A DNA stretch of 64,000 nucleotides from an uncultured Candidatus Saccharibacteria bacterium (GCA_938046735.1 CALIXF010000009.1:222956-286955), one strand, 5' to 3'; shown: positions 1-8,464, counted from the first letter of the stretch. Program-made: numbers and translations. Notes: generated from the letters alone by a model not told the origin.

Positions 1-211
1 ATTCACGATCAAGCTTTGCTTGATTTTTAACAACACCACTGGCAAGACCGAAGACAAACTCAGTGTCTCCAAGTGCCTTGGAATATGGTTCAATATTTTT
101 TGCGATGATAGACTTGATTTCGGCTGTAGCATCGCCCGCCTTTGCTCTAAACTCGTATTCATACAAGCTTTGTAATGCAATGATTCTACCGAGGTGCCGA
201 TTACTTGCCAT
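1..211 (-). CDS. nusB: NusB, transcription antitermination factor (3' part outside window)
   Basis: This is the N-terminal ~70 residues of NusB, the all-helical RNA-binding factor that joins NusE (S10) in antitermination on rRNA operons. Translation from the ATG at 211 gives MASNRHLGRIIALQSLYEYE, which matches the usual start of the family (an R-x-x-A-L-Q-x-L-Y-x-x-E pattern). The frame runs open to base 1, so the C-terminus is lost at the window edge. The ATG overlaps the stop codon of rpmF as TAATG, so translation is probably coupled to the ribosomal protein gene upstream. The identification is confident for a fragment. Confidence 0.85.
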   Translation of the reverse strand, partial: MASNRHLGRIIALQSLYEYEFRAKAGDATAEIKSIIAKNIEPYSKALGDTEFVFGLASGVVKNQAKLDRE

Positions 212-408
212 TATTTTTCGCTTTTCTTTGTATTATTTACATTTTTAGCAGTTCTTGGGGTTTTTACTTTGAGATTCGGGGTCTTTTTGGCTGTCTCAAA
301 AGCCTTAACTGGTGATTTTTTATTAACAGCACGAGCCAAAACAAGACGTAGATGGCTTCGACGAAGACCGGTCTTTCTTGGGCTGCTTTGTTTTTTAGGT
401 TCAGGCAT
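211..408 (-). CDS. rpmF: Ribosomal protein bL32
   Basis: bL32 is a small basic protein of the large ribosomal subunit. The 65-residue product starts MPEPKKQSSPRKTGLRRSH, the conserved N-terminal pattern of L32 (PKK, then a short gap and RRSH). The Lys/Arg/Thr-rich C-terminal tail replaces the zinc-binding Cys pairs seen in some L32 proteins; no Cys is present, so this is a Cys-less form. A Shine-Dalgarno AAGGAG lies before the ATG. The gene heads an operon with nusB (TAATG overlap), a pairing of two translation/transcription factors under one promoter. Confidence 0.85.
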   Translation of the reverse strand: MPEPKKQSSPRKTGLRRSHLRLVLARAVNKKSPVKAFETAKKTPNLKVKTPRTAKNVNNTKKSEK

Positions 409-447
409 TAAATGCTCCTTATTAGTATATTGACAATAATTTAGGCT

Positions 448-476
448 ATTATATACAAAAAACCGTGATTTTTCAA
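448..476 (-). promoter_or_regulatory. Sigma70-type promoter of rpmF-nusB
   Basis: On the minus strand a -35 TTGAAA (476-471) and a perfect -10 TATAAT (453-448) are separated by 17 bases. Transcription would start near 441, leaving a ~30-nt leader before rpmF with an AAGGAG ribosome site. Confidence 0.75.
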
Positions 477-500
477 GGGTTCTTCCAGGATTTTGAGGAG

Positions 501-2915
501 TTAAACCACGATATTAATCAGTTTTGCACCGTTTGGAATAATAATCTTTTTTGGTTCACCATTGAGGTATTTTTGAACATTTTCCTGTAACATAGCAAGT
601 TCTTTAAGCTTTTGTTGGTCTAAGAGATCTTGCTGACTAATCTCTAATTTTGCACGGACTTTACCATTGACTTGAATAATTAATTGCACGATGTCGGATG
701 TAAGATATTTTTCTTCATAAATTGGCCATGTATCGTTAGACTCCTCCTTTTCAAGAATCTCAGACGCGAGATGTGGAGCAAAAGGTTTTAGCATTTTAGC
801 AAGAACTACAACATCTTCTTTAGAGGCACCGATCTTATAAAGTTCATTAACATATTCCATAAGTGCGGCAACAGCGGTATTAAAGTTAGTGTTTGTAATA
901 TCTTCGGTAACTTTTTTAATTGTTTTATGACGAATAAGTTGTGTAGTTTCAGACGATGGCAAACGATCTTCAATCTGATTAATCGCAAGATTAAAACAAC
1001 GATTCAGAAAACGATACACACCGCCAATAGCTGTAGTACTCCAAGCTGCATCTTCATTATAAGGACCAATGAATAGCTCGTAAGTTCTCAAAGTGTCAGC
1101 ACCGTAACCAGAATCAATCACATCAAGGGGGTCAATTACGTTGCCTTTTGATTTTGACATTTTTTTGCCATCTGGAGCATTGATATAGCCATTGTAGAGC
1201 AGTTTTTTGACTGGTTCACGAAATGGAAGGTAGCCCTCATCAGCAAAAAACTTACACCAGAAGCGGATATAGAGTAAGTGTGCAACCGCATGATCAGCTC
1301 CACAGTAGATATCGAGTGGTTCCCAATATTTAATAGCATCTTGTTCCCAGGCGACGGCGTTAGAGTGTGGAGAGGCATAGCGCCAGAGATACCAGGATGA
1401 ACAAGCGTAACCATCCAAAGTATCGGTCTCACGAGTCATTTCTTCGCCGTCGATCGTAACTTTTAGCCAATCCTCAGCTTTTGCGAGTGCGGAGCGTCCT
1501 GTTTTGTCAGGTCGATAATCTGAAATTTCTGGTAAGATTACGGGTAATTGATCCTCCGGAATAGCATGTGGACTACCATTTTTATCATAAGCGATTGGTA
1601 TTGGACAGCCCCAATAGCGTTGACGAGAAATTAGCCAATCGCGCATACGATAAGTCACCTTCTTTTTTGCAATATCTGTACCCAAGTCAGCTAAAATTTG
1701 CTGTTCAGCTTGTTCAGATGTTAGATTATTATAGTTTCCGGAATTCATTAAAATACCACGATCATGGAAACAAATACCCTCATAATATTCGTTTTCTTGT
1801 ACTGAATCTTTTCCATTGTCATCAGTCCCGACTGGCCGAATAACGGTCTTAATCTCTAATTGATATTTGGAGGCAAAGGCAAAATCTCGTTCATCGTGTC
1901 CTGGAACAGCCATAACTGCACCATCACCATAGTTAATCAAAACATAGTCTGAAATCCAAATTGGCATTTCTTGACCCGTGACAGGATTTATGGCATAACT
2001 ACCACTAAAGACTCCAGTTTTTTCTTTATTCTCTTGACGTTCAATTTCGGATTTCTTAATTGCAGTCGCACAATATTGATCAACTTGTTGCCTAGTTTTA
2101 TCGGTTACTAGTTGAGGGATTTTCGGATGTTCAGGTGCTAGAACGAGAAAAGTGGCACCACAGATAGTATCAAGACGTGTGGTGAAAATATCAATTGAGT
2201 CCTGTAGTGTTTTGATCTTAAACTTAACATTAGCCCCTTCTGAACGACCAATCCAGTTTTTTTGCATGGTCTTAATCTTTTCTGGCCAATCTAGTTGATC
2301 AATTTCTTCTAATAGTTCATCGGCATAGGCAGTGATCTTAAAGAACCACTGCTTCATCTTTTTCTTCTCAACTTCAGAACCACAACGCCAGCAGTGGCCA
2401 TTTTCGACTTGTTCATTAGCTAGGACGGTTTGATCTTTCGGGCACCACCACTGGTAGCTCTCTTTTTGATAAGCGAGGCCTTTTTTATAAAGCTGTAGAA
2501 AACACCACTGCGTCCATTTGTAGTATTCTGGATCAGAAGTATTGACTTCACGATCCCAGTCGATATAAAAACCGAGACGTTTAGCTTGTTTTCTGAAGTT
2601 ATTGATATTTGTTCTAGTAGCTTCGGCTGGGGAAATTCCAGTTTTAATAGCATAGTTTTCGGCAGGCAAGCCAAAAGTATCATAGCCAAAAGGGCGAAGA
2701 ACATTTTTACCATTTTGAGCATAAAATCTAGCCAAAACATCAACTATGGAAAAATTGCGCACATGACCAACATGAAGACCAGCTCCTGACGGGTATGGAA
2801 ACATCTCTGCAAGATACATTTTTTCTTTATCATTTTCATTAGCACGAAAAGATTGGTTTGATTCCCATATTTTCTGCCATTTTTCTTCTATTTTTGTTGG
2901 ATTATATCTTTCCAT
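501..2915 (-). CDS. leuS: Leucyl-tRNA synthetase
   Basis: Class I synthetase that charges tRNA-Leu. At 804 residues it has the usual bacterial length. The HIGH-type motif is PYPSGAGLHVGH (~40-51) and the KMSKS loop is KKMSKSKGN (~585). The CP1 editing domain lies between, with HDERDFAFA near residue 340. The editing-site threonine motif reads TTRLDT (~245) where most LeuRS have TTRPDT. The C-terminal tRNA-binding domain contains VQLIIQVNGKVRAKLE. The start has a GGGAG ribosome site. The gene has its own promoter, whose -35 overlaps the end of the methyltransferase gene upstream. The matching tRNA-Leu(UAG) is also in this window, at 46194. Confidence 0.96.
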   Translation of the reverse strand: MERYNPTKIEEKWQKIWESNQSFRANENDKEKMYLAEMFPYPSGAGLHVGHVRNFSIVDVLARFYAQNGKNVLRPFGYDTFGLPAENYAIKTGISPAEATRTNINNFRKQAKRLGFYIDWDREVNTSDPEYYKWTQWCFLQLYKKGLAYQKESYQWWCPKDQTVLANEQVENGHCWRCGSEVEKKKMKQWFFKITAYADELLEEIDQLDWPEKIKTMQKNWIGRSEGANVKFKIKTLQDSIDIFTTRLDTICGATFLVLAPEHPKIPQLVTDKTRQQVDQYCATAIKKSEIERQENKEKTGVFSGSYAINPVTGQEMPIWISDYVLINYGDGAVMAVPGHDERDFAFASKYQLEIKTVIRPVGTDDNGKDSVQENEYYEGICFHDRGILMNSGNYNNLTSEQAEQQILADLGTDIAKKKVTYRMRDWLISRQRYWGCPIPIAYDKNGSPHAIPEDQLPVILPEISDYRPDKTGRSALAKAEDWLKVTIDGEEMTRETDTLDGYACSSWYLWRYASPHSNAVAWEQDAIKYWEPLDIYCGADHAVAHLLYIRFWCKFFADEGYLPFREPVKKLLYNGYINAPDGKKMSKSKGNVIDPLDVIDSGYGADTLRTYELFIGPYNEDAAWSTTAIGGVYRFLNRCFNLAINQIEDRLPSSETTQLIRHKTIKKVTEDITNTNFNTAVAALMEYVNELYKIGASKEDVVVLAKMLKPFAPHLASEILEKEESNDTWPIYEEKYLTSDIVQLIIQVNGKVRAKLEISQQDLLDQQKLKELAMLQENVQKYLNGEPKKIIIPNGAKLINIVV

Positions 2916-2935
2916 AATAACTCCCTATCTTTTGT

Positions 2936-2964
2936 ATTATACCAAAGTTTAAGATCGATTTAAA
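2936..2964 (-). promoter_or_regulatory. Promoter of leuS
   Basis: -35 TTTAAA (2964-2959), 17-base spacer and -10 TATAAT (2941-2936) on the minus strand. The -35 lies inside the last codons of the upstream methyltransferase gene. Confidence 0.6.
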
Positions 2965-3476
2965 TTTATGCCGAAACGTAAATAAAAGAGTAGAATAGCA
3001 GTAGCAATAGAGACATTGAATGATTCTTTCTGCCCCGACATGGGTATTTCTAGGAAAAGATCCACTTCTTCGTATAAATCAGGTGAAATACCATCCACTT
3101 CTTCTCCAAGTAAAATCACCACCTTAGAAGATAAAAGATTTGGGAGATGAGGATCGATAATCTGATATAGTCTCTCATCTTTAATATTGTTCTCAAGACC
3201 AATGATCTGATATCCGCCAGCTTTAAGCTCTTGAAGAAAACTTTTAATATCATGTGTTGAAACCGAAGGGAGAGTTTGCTCAGCCCCTAGCGCAGTCTTA
3301 TGAATTTGGTTCGTGACCTTGTTGGCTAAATGCGGTAAAAGATCTGAATATGGAGATGGTGCTGGCGTATAGCCAGAATATATAATTCGATTCACAGAAA
3401 ATCCGTCTGCAGTGCGAAGGATCGAACCAACATTGTAAGTCGAACGGATATTATGTAGAATCAGAACAATTTCCAT
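2949..3476 (-). CDS. SpoU/TrmH-family RNA 2'-O-methyltransferase
   Basis: A 175-residue SPOUT-fold methyltransferase that would transfer a methyl from SAM to a ribose 2'-OH of tRNA or rRNA. All three family motifs are visible: NVGSILRTADGF (motif 1, ~15-26), LLGEEVDGIS (motif 2, ~120), and IPMSGQKESFNVSIATAI (motif 3, ~142-160), which forms the trefoil-knot SAM site. There is no N-terminal substrate-binding extension, so the target RNA cannot be named. The start is supported by an extended -10 (TGATAAAAT) exactly six bases upstream, predicting a leaderless message. The gene is divergent to the LOG-family gene. Confidence 0.85.
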   Translation of the reverse strand: MEIVLILHNIRSTYNVGSILRTADGFSVNRIIYSGYTPAPSPYSDLLPHLANKVTNQIHKTALGAEQTLPSVSTHDIKSFLQELKAGGYQIIGLENNIKDERLYQIIDPHLPNLLSSKVVILLGEEVDGISPDLYEEVDLFLEIPMSGQKESFNVSIATAILLFYLRFGINLNRS

Positions 3477-3482
3477 ATATCT

Positions 3483-3491
3483 ATTTTATCA
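3483..3491 (-). promoter_or_regulatory. Extended -10 promoter, leaderless (SPOUT methyltransferase)
   Basis: TGA followed by TAAAAT (3488-3483), then six bases to the ATG at 3476. There is no convincing -35. It lies back to back with the promoter at 3512. Confidence 0.7.
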
Positions 3492-3511
3492 TGTCTATTC
3501 AGAGGTTATTT

Positions 3512-3520
3512 TGTTATAAT
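3512..3520 (+). promoter_or_regulatory. Extended -10 promoter, leaderless (LOG-family gene)
   Basis: TGT followed by TATAAT (3515-3520), then six bases to the ATG at 3527. The predicted first transcribed base is the A of that ATG, which decides between the alternative starts at 3491, 3521 and 3527. Confidence 0.7.
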
Positions 3521-3526
3521 ATGCTC

Positions 3527-4237
3527 ATGGATAAAATCACAGAAGAATGGCTAAATCAATTGTCGGCCAATAAAATTTCGGGGCCTGATGTTGGCCGATC
3601 TTTAGCATATGCTAAAGATTTACTGAAGGGTCTTTCTACAATACGTCGGTTCTCGCAAGGTGTTACTATTTTTGGTTCAGCTAGGACAGCCGAAACAGAT
3701 AAATATTACATCAAAGCACGTGAACTGGGTCAACTTTTGGCAGAAAATGGACACCCAGTAATTACTGGTGGTGGCCCTGGTATTATGGAAGCAGCAAACC
3801 GTGGAGCTTTTGAATATGGCGGTCGTAGTGTTGGATTAAATATCAAATTACCTTTTGAACAACATGAAAATCCTTATCTTACAGACACAATGGAATTCAA
3901 TTATTTCTTTGCACGTAAGGTTATGCTGGTGATGTCCAGTAAAGCTTATGCCTTTTTCCCTGGTGGACTTGGTACACTTGACGAGCTTTCAGAGGTTCTA
4001 ATCTTAATTCAGACTGGTAAGATGCCAAAGATGCCATGTTTTTTTATTGGTAAATCATATTGGCGACCACTTGTAAAATTCTTTAAAACATCAATGTTAA
4101 AGAATAAGATGATTAAGGAGGAAGATCTTGACATTTTTGTTTTGACAGACGATATTACTGAAGTAGTAATGGCAGCTAACAAGATTGGACATATCAATAT
4201 TAATGATAATATTTATAATCGCATAAAAGCAGTTTAG
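3527..4237 (+). CDS. LOG-family protein (nucleotide-5'-monophosphate phosphoribohydrolase-like)
   Basis: A Rossmann-like protein of the LOG/TIGR00730 family, some of whose members cleave cytokinin riboside or other nucleoside 5'-monophosphates to the free base. The signature motifs are GGGPGIMEAANRG (~80-92) and PGGLGTLDELSE (~144-155), which carry the substrate-binding Arg/Glu pattern. Many bacterial members act in nucleotide turnover, and the exact substrate is unknown here. I chose the start at 3527 because an extended -10 sits six bases upstream; frames from 3491 or 3521 would begin upstream of the predicted transcription start. This is one of few plus-strand genes and it ends at a clear terminator. 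Confidence 0.82.
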   Translation: MDKITEEWLNQLSANKISGPDVGRSLAYAKDLLKGLSTIRRFSQGVTIFGSARTAETDKYYIKARELGQLLAENGHPVITGGGPGIMEAANRGAFEYGGRSVGLNIKLPFEQHENPYLTDTMEFNYFFARKVMLVMSSKAYAFFPGGLGTLDELSEVLILIQTGKMPKMPCFFIGKSYWRPLVKFFKTSMLKNKMIKEEDLDIFVLTDDITEVVMAANKIGHININDNIYNRIKAV

Positions 4238-4247
4238 TAAAATAAAA

Positions 4248-4276
4248 AATATGAGGTCAAACCTCATATTTTTTTA
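4248..4276. terminator. Bidirectional intrinsic terminator
   Basis: A 10-bp stem (AATATGAGGT/ACCTCATATT) with a CAA loop, flanked by A-runs on one side and T-runs on the other. It serves the LOG gene on the plus strand and the sugar-phosphate operon on the minus strand. Confidence 0.85.
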
Positions 4277-4285
4277 TGATATAAA

Positions 4286-5278
4286 TTATAGATACAACCT
4301 CTGTATTGGCATGGGATGATATTTTTCATTAGCAGAGAGAATGCCTTTAGTAGAACCAATTTCAGAGATCACCGAGGTCGCATTAGCAGCAGCGGCAATG
4401 AGACTGTGTTTAAAGTCTAGTCCATCAAGACTAGCTGCGAGGAAACCAGAACCAAAAGCGTCCCCAGCCCCTGTAGAATCAACTGGTATTTTTTGCTCAT
4501 ATTCCGCGAGGCGATATATCTCCTCTCCATCTGTGGCGATACTACCTTGATTTCCAGCAGTGATAATCACGGTTTTAGTATAGGATGAGAGCCTAGATAT
4601 TAACTCTTCCAGAATTTCACCCTGAACTAATAATTTTGCTTCGGTTTGATTTAATAATAAAACATCAATATCAGATAAGAGTCCTAATACTTTCTTTTTT
4701 TGTTTTAATTCTAACTCGCCTGGATTCCAGAAGATTTTGATTTGATTTCTCTTAGCTTGTTCAATAAATTCTAAAGTCTTATCTAGGTCACCATTCAGGG
4801 TTGTTAAATACAACCAATCAGGATTAGCTAAATTGAGATCACTGGCCTCAAGGTTTTTGGAGACTTTAGCAGCATTTAGACAATTCATTGTCGTTGAGCT
4901 TGCCGTCGTTGAGTCAAGTAGAACCACGGAAGTACCAGTTTGATTATCCAACTGATTTAGATAACTAGTGTCAACATTTTCGTCGATTAAAAAGTCCTTC
5001 ACTGCTTCTGCAGAACGATCCTTTCCTAGATTACTAATCAGAATGGATTGATGACCGTGACGCGCAAAAGTGACTGCAGTATTAACACCACTACCGCCAA
5101 GTTGATAATAAATATGGTCAATAGTGACTTTCTCGCCGATAGAAACCTTATGTTTATTAATTATAAAATCGTCATGGTCAACTAAAATAATTTGTTGGAG
5201 CGCTGCGCCAACAACGAGAACACGACTAATTGGTTGGATCTTTTGATATGTTTTAAGTAATAAACGTGAGTTAGGCAT
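4286..5278 (-). CDS. PfkB-family sugar kinase (ribokinase-like)
   Basis: A 330-residue ribokinase-fold kinase that phosphorylates a sugar or sugar phosphate with ATP. The N-terminal half has the sugar-binding GGSGVNTAVTFARHGH motif (~57-72). The C-terminal signature is DSTGAGDAFGSGF (~265-277), with the catalytic Asp in GAGD and the anion hole. The residues do not decide between ribokinase, fructokinase and tagatose/fructose-6-phosphate kinase. Its place after gap, rpiB and rpe suggests it feeds the pentose-phosphate pool, for example as a ribokinase. Start and rpe stop overlap as TAATG. Confidence 0.8.
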   Translation of the reverse strand: MPNSRLLLKTYQKIQPISRVLVVGAALQQIILVDHDDFIINKHKVSIGEKVTIDHIYYQLGGSGVNTAVTFARHGHQSILISNLGKDRSAEAVKDFLIDENVDTSYLNQLDNQTGTSVVLLDSTTASSTTMNCLNAAKVSKNLEASDLNLANPDWLYLTTLNGDLDKTLEFIEQAKRNQIKIFWNPGELELKQKKKVLGLLSDIDVLLLNQTEAKLLVQGEILEELISRLSSYTKTVIITAGNQGSIATDGEEIYRLAEYEQKIPVDSTGAGDAFGSGFLAASLDGLDFKHSLIAAAANATSVISEIGSTKGILSANEKYHPMPIQRLYL

Positions 5279-5934
5279 TAGATAACCCCTCGTTTTTTTG
5301 ATTCTTCAATCAGCTGATGATAAGAGGAGGCAGGATCTTGTGTCTTTGAAATAGCCGAACCGACATTAATAACATTTAGATCAGCATGGGCTAGAGCACG
5401 TACGTTAGTAAGATTAGCTCCGCCGTCCCAGCCAATTTCAACTGCAGGGTTAATTTCACGAATCAGTTTGATTTTTTCCATCTGCAGGAGGTCTGCTTGA
5501 CCACCCTGTTTGCCAAGAGAACCAGCAAATATTAAAACGTGGTCAACAGTTTCGATGTAGTTTTCTACTAGACCAGGAAAGGTTCCTGGAAGTAAAGCGA
5601 GCCCGGTTTTAATGCCTGCTTTTTTAAATTCATTAAAGAAGGTTTGTAAATTCTCATTTGCTTCGGCATGAAGAATACAAAGAGAAGGCTTAAGACGGAG
5701 AATATGCGAAAGGTGATCACTTGGCCTTGCGGACATTAAATGTAAATCAAAAGCGACGCCTTGTGGTAAGCTAGCAATAGTGGCTTCAGATAAGCTTTTA
5801 TTAGCAGTAAAAGTTCCGTCCATTAGGTCAATTTGAATTCTTTTTGCGAATTGCGGAAAAGACTGGAGCTGTGCTGTAAAGACTTGTGGATCATCAGTTA
5901 GAATTGTCGGTACTATATATACATCCTCACCCAT
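5278..5934 (-). CDS. rpe: Ribulose-phosphate 3-epimerase-like protein
   Basis: A 218-residue TIM-barrel protein of the Rpe family, which interconverts ribulose-5-phosphate and xylulose-5-phosphate. The family features are PTILTDD at the N-terminus, the first metal strand IQIDLMDGTF (~34-43), FDLHLM (~63-68) and the C-terminal IGWDGGAN (~168-175). Of the four metal ligands of canonical Rpe (His, Asp, His, Asp) three are seen; the first, normally in IHVDVMDG, is Gln here (IQIDLMDG). Either the metal site is modified or the substrate differs. The neighbours rpiB and pfkB support a pentose-phosphate role. Confidence 0.78.
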   Translation of the reverse strand: MGEDVYIVPTILTDDPQVFTAQLQSFPQFAKRIQIDLMDGTFTANKSLSEATIASLPQGVAFDLHLMSARPSDHLSHILRLKPSLCILHAEANENLQTFFNEFKKAGIKTGLALLPGTFPGLVENYIETVDHVLIFAGSLGKQGGQADLLQMEKIKLIREINPAVEIGWDGGANLTNVRALAHADLNVINVGSAISKTQDPASSYHQLIEESKKRGVI

Positions 5935-5945
5935 AGTTTTCCTCT

Positions 5946-6422
5946 TTAATAAATTGATTCCTCATCTAGACGCTGATTACGCCTAATATATCTTTCTTCC
6001 GGAAGAAAATTACCTCTTAAGAACATGTCGACCGATTGATCTATATTCGTGTCATCCATAAAATCTGAAGATAAACAGAGTATATTAGCGTCATTATGTA
6101 GACGACCTAACCTAACCAATTCAGGAGTATAGCCACAAATCGCACGAATACCCTTAAAACGATTAGCCTGAATAGCAATACCATGAGCAGATCCACAGAT
6201 TAAAATACCACGAGAATTAGCAGTTTCACGAACTGCACGTGCAACGGCGATAGCGTAGTCATTAAAATCATCATCCGGACGAATCGTTTCGGGGCCAAGG
6301 TCTACAATCTCGTAATTATTTTTCCATTCAGAATTGGCGAGAGTAGCTATAATATGTTGTTTAGCAACAAAGCCACGATGATCAGAACCAATAAAAATTC
6401 TCGGCATCTTAGTTTTTCCCAA
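5946..6422 (-). CDS. rpiB: Ribose-5-phosphate isomerase B
   Basis: A 158-residue RpiB/LacAB-family sugar-phosphate isomerase, interconverting ribose-5-phosphate and ribulose-5-phosphate. Visible are IFIGSDHRGF (~9-18), the nucleotide-fold start with the catalytic-region Asp-His, and ICGSAHGIAIQANRFKGIRA (~80-99), the Cys-containing phosphate-binding loop. The loop reads CGSAHG where the common form is CGTGIG. The 5' end overlaps the 3' end of gap by 14 bases, so the start could be slightly internal (the Met at residue 6, MPRIFIGSDH). Confidence 0.88.
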   Translation of the reverse strand: MGKTKMPRIFIGSDHRGFVAKQHIIATLANSEWKNNYEIVDLGPETIRPDDDFNDYAIAVARAVRETANSRGILICGSAHGIAIQANRFKGIRAICGYTPELVRLGRLHNDANILCLSSDFMDDTNIDQSVDMFLRGNFLPEERYIRRNQRLDEESIY

Positions 6423-7410
6423 AATCAGCAGCTAATTCAACTAGACGATTAGAATACCCCCATTCATTATCATACCAGGCTACGACCTTAACCAGATTTT
6501 TGTCGACGACGTTAATAAGAGGGAGGTCGACGATACTAGAATGTGAATTACCACGATAATCAATCGAAACAAGTGGCTCCTCTGATACAGCAAGAATCCC
6601 CTCATAGAATGGCTCTTTAGCAGCCATCTTAAAGACTTCTTGAAGCTCTTTGATGGTAGTATCCTTTTTAAGAACGGCTGTAATATCTGCTAGAGAAACT
6701 ACGGGTGTTGGAACGCGGATAGAGAGACCGTCAAACTTCCCTTTAAGGGTTGGGATAGTAAGAGCTGCTGCTTTAGAGGCGCCAGTTGAAGTTGGTACGA
6801 TATTCTCCGCTGCAGCACGCGCCTCGCGAAGATCTTTGGCGGGAGCGTCAAGAATACGTTGTGAGGCAGTATAAGAATGGACGGTGGTCATGAGAGCTTT
6901 TTCGATACCAAAATTATCTTCGAGAACTTTCATAACTGGAGCAATACAGTTTGTAGTACAAGAGGCATTAGATAAAATCTTATCTTCCTCTGTTACAGCA
7001 TCTTCATTAACACCAATCACGATAGTTTTAGCTCCTTCCCCCTTGGCTGGAGCAGAGATAACAACTTTTTCTGCACCAGCAGTAAGATGATCAGCAGCCT
7101 TGGCAGGATCAGTAAAAAAGCCGGTAGATTCAATCACTACATTAATGCCGTGCTCTTTCCATGGTAGATTCTTTGGGTCTTTTTCAGCATATACACGAAT
7201 TTTATCACCGTCTACGATTAAGTTTTCTTCGTCAAACTTAACATCACGATCGTAAGTACCATAACTTGAGTCGTGCTTTAAAAGATGAGCAAGAGTTTTA
7301 GTATCAGTTAAATCATTAATTGCGACAACTTTGACATCCCGACGTTCAAAAGCAATTTTGAAGGCATTACGACCGATGCGACCGAAGCCGTTAATTGCAA
7401 GTTTTATCAT
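6409..7410 (-). CDS. gap: Glyceraldehyde-3-phosphate dehydrogenase
   Basis: A 333-residue NAD-dependent glycolytic enzyme that oxidises and phosphorylates glyceraldehyde-3-phosphate. The N-terminal Rossmann motif is INGFGRIGR (~5-13), the catalytic Cys is in SNASCTTNC (~149-157), and the C-terminal domain ends WYDNEWGYSNRLVEL. The length is standard. A strong AAGGAGG site precedes the ATG. It is the first gene of the gap-rpiB-rpe-pfkB operon, linking lower glycolysis with ribose supply, a sensible pairing in an organism with few carbon pathways. Confidence 0.96.
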   Translation of the reverse strand: MIKLAINGFGRIGRNAFKIAFERRDVKVVAINDLTDTKTLAHLLKHDSSYGTYDRDVKFDEENLIVDGDKIRVYAEKDPKNLPWKEHGINVVIESTGFFTDPAKAADHLTAGAEKVVISAPAKGEGAKTIVIGVNEDAVTEEDKILSNASCTTNCIAPVMKVLEDNFGIEKALMTTVHSYTASQRILDAPAKDLREARAAAENIVPTSTGASKAAALTIPTLKGKFDGLSIRVPTPVVSLADITAVLKKDTTIKELQEVFKMAAKEPFYEGILAVSEEPLVSIDYRGNSHSSIVDLPLINVVDKNLVKVVAWYDNEWGYSNRLVELAADFGKN

Positions 7411-7431
7411 TTTACCTCCTTATTTTAGATA

Positions 7432-7440
7432 ATTATAGCA
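7432..7440 (-). promoter_or_regulatory. Extended -10 promoter of gap operon
   Basis: TGC plus TATAAT (7437-7432) on the minus strand, with no good -35. Transcription would start near 7425, giving a short leader carrying the AAGGAGG ribosome site. Confidence 0.65.
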
Positions 7441-7507
7441 TAGAAGACATTGCTTAAGGTATTTTTTAATCTTAATTTTAAATTAGAACTTTTTTAGCTA
7501 AAGAAAC

Positions 7508-7536
7508 AAAAAACACCACTTTTGATGGTGTTTTTT
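7508..7536. terminator. Terminator after rpsL-rpsG
   Basis: A hairpin AAAAACACCA/TGGTGTTTTT with a short loop and T-runs on both strands. It lies 18 bases past the rpsG stop on the minus strand. Confidence 0.85.
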
Positions 7537-7554
7537 AATACATTATACAAGAAG

Positions 7555-8034
7555 TTAACCGCGAGCAAAATGTGCGAATGCGCGGTTGGCTTCAGCCATG
7601 CGGTGGGTATCTTCTTTCTTCTTGAAAGCTGCACCGGTTGAATTATAAGCATCAACGATTTCAGCTTCAAGACGACGTTCGTATGGCATACCTTTGCGAG
7701 CGCGTGCAGATACGACTAGCCATGAGAAAGCAAAATGCATTTGACGGTGGCCGGAAATTGGGAATGGGATTTGGTAGTTAGCTCCACCAACACGACGTGA
7801 TTTAACTTCAAAATCCGGAGAAACATTAGCGATAGCTTTTTCAAGAACTTCAACTGGATTTTCAGAACCAAGCTTCTTAGCTGCACCCTCAATTGCTGAA
7901 TAAACTGCACGTTCGGCAACTTGTTTCTTACCATTAAGCATGGATTTGTTAATCAAACGCTGTACAAGAATAGACTGGTAGCGGCGGTCCGGATTAACTT
8001 TACGTTCAAGTGATTTAGTAGTTTTGCGTGGCAT
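7555..8034 (-). CDS. rpsG: Ribosomal protein uS7
   Basis: uS7 nucleates assembly of the 30S head by binding the 3' domain of 16S rRNA. The 159-residue product carries the conserved MPRK...NPDRRYQSILVQRLINKSMLNGKK start, a VEVLEKAIANVSPDFEVKSRR core and a GMPYERRLEAEI tail. It starts three bases after rpsL ends, with an AGGAGG site inside the rpsL stop region, so the two are co-transcribed. fusA and tuf, which usually follow in the str operon, are not here but at 29-34 kb. Confidence 0.96.
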   Translation of the reverse strand: MPRKTTKSLERKVNPDRRYQSILVQRLINKSMLNGKKQVAERAVYSAIEGAAKKLGSENPVEVLEKAIANVSPDFEVKSRRVGGANYQIPFPISGHRQMHFAFSWLVVSARARKGMPYERRLEAEIVDAYNSTGAAFKKKEDTHRMAEANRAFAHFARG

Positions 8035-8036
8035 AA

Positions 8037-8450
8037 TTACTTACCCTCCTTCTTGGCGCCATACTTTGAGCGACCCTGTTTGCGACCGTTAACACCCTGA
8101 AGATCGAGAGTACCACGGACGATGTGATAGCGGACACCTGGAAGATCAGGTACACGACCACCACGAACGAGAACAACTGCGTGCTCCTGTAGGTTGTGAC
8201 CTTCACCACCGATGTAGGCCCAAACTTCTTGGCCGTTAGTGAGGCGAACACGAGCTACTTTACGAAGAGCTGAGTTTGGTTTCTTTGGGGTCTTGGTGGT
8301 GACTTTGATACAAACACCACGTTTTAATGGGGCTGGCTGATCGTAGTAACGAGTCTTAAGAGTATTGACAATACTACCAAGAGCTGGTGACTTAGACTTT
8401 CTTGCAGCCACTTTACGTGGTTTCCTAATCAATTGATTGATTGTTGGCAT
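8037..8450 (-). CDS. rpsL: Ribosomal protein uS12
   Basis: uS12 sits at the decoding centre and is the classic streptomycin-target protein. The 137-residue product has the TPKKPNSALRKVARVRL segment (with the lysine altered in streptomycin-resistant strains) and VRGGRVPDLPGVRYHIVRG. It ends in a basic tail with SKYGAKK. The ribosome site is AAGAGGA. It is preceded by a ~100-nt transcribed leader that holds a 16-codon ORF (8465-8515). Confidence 0.97.
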   Translation of the reverse strand: MPTINQLIRKPRKVAARKSKSPALGSIVNTLKTRYYDQPAPLKRGVCIKVTTKTPKKPNSALRKVARVRLTNGQEVWAYIGGEGHNLQEHAVVLVRGGRVPDLPGVRYHIVRGTLDLQGVNGRKQGRSKYGAKKEGK

Positions 8451-8464
8451 TTTATCCTCTTATA

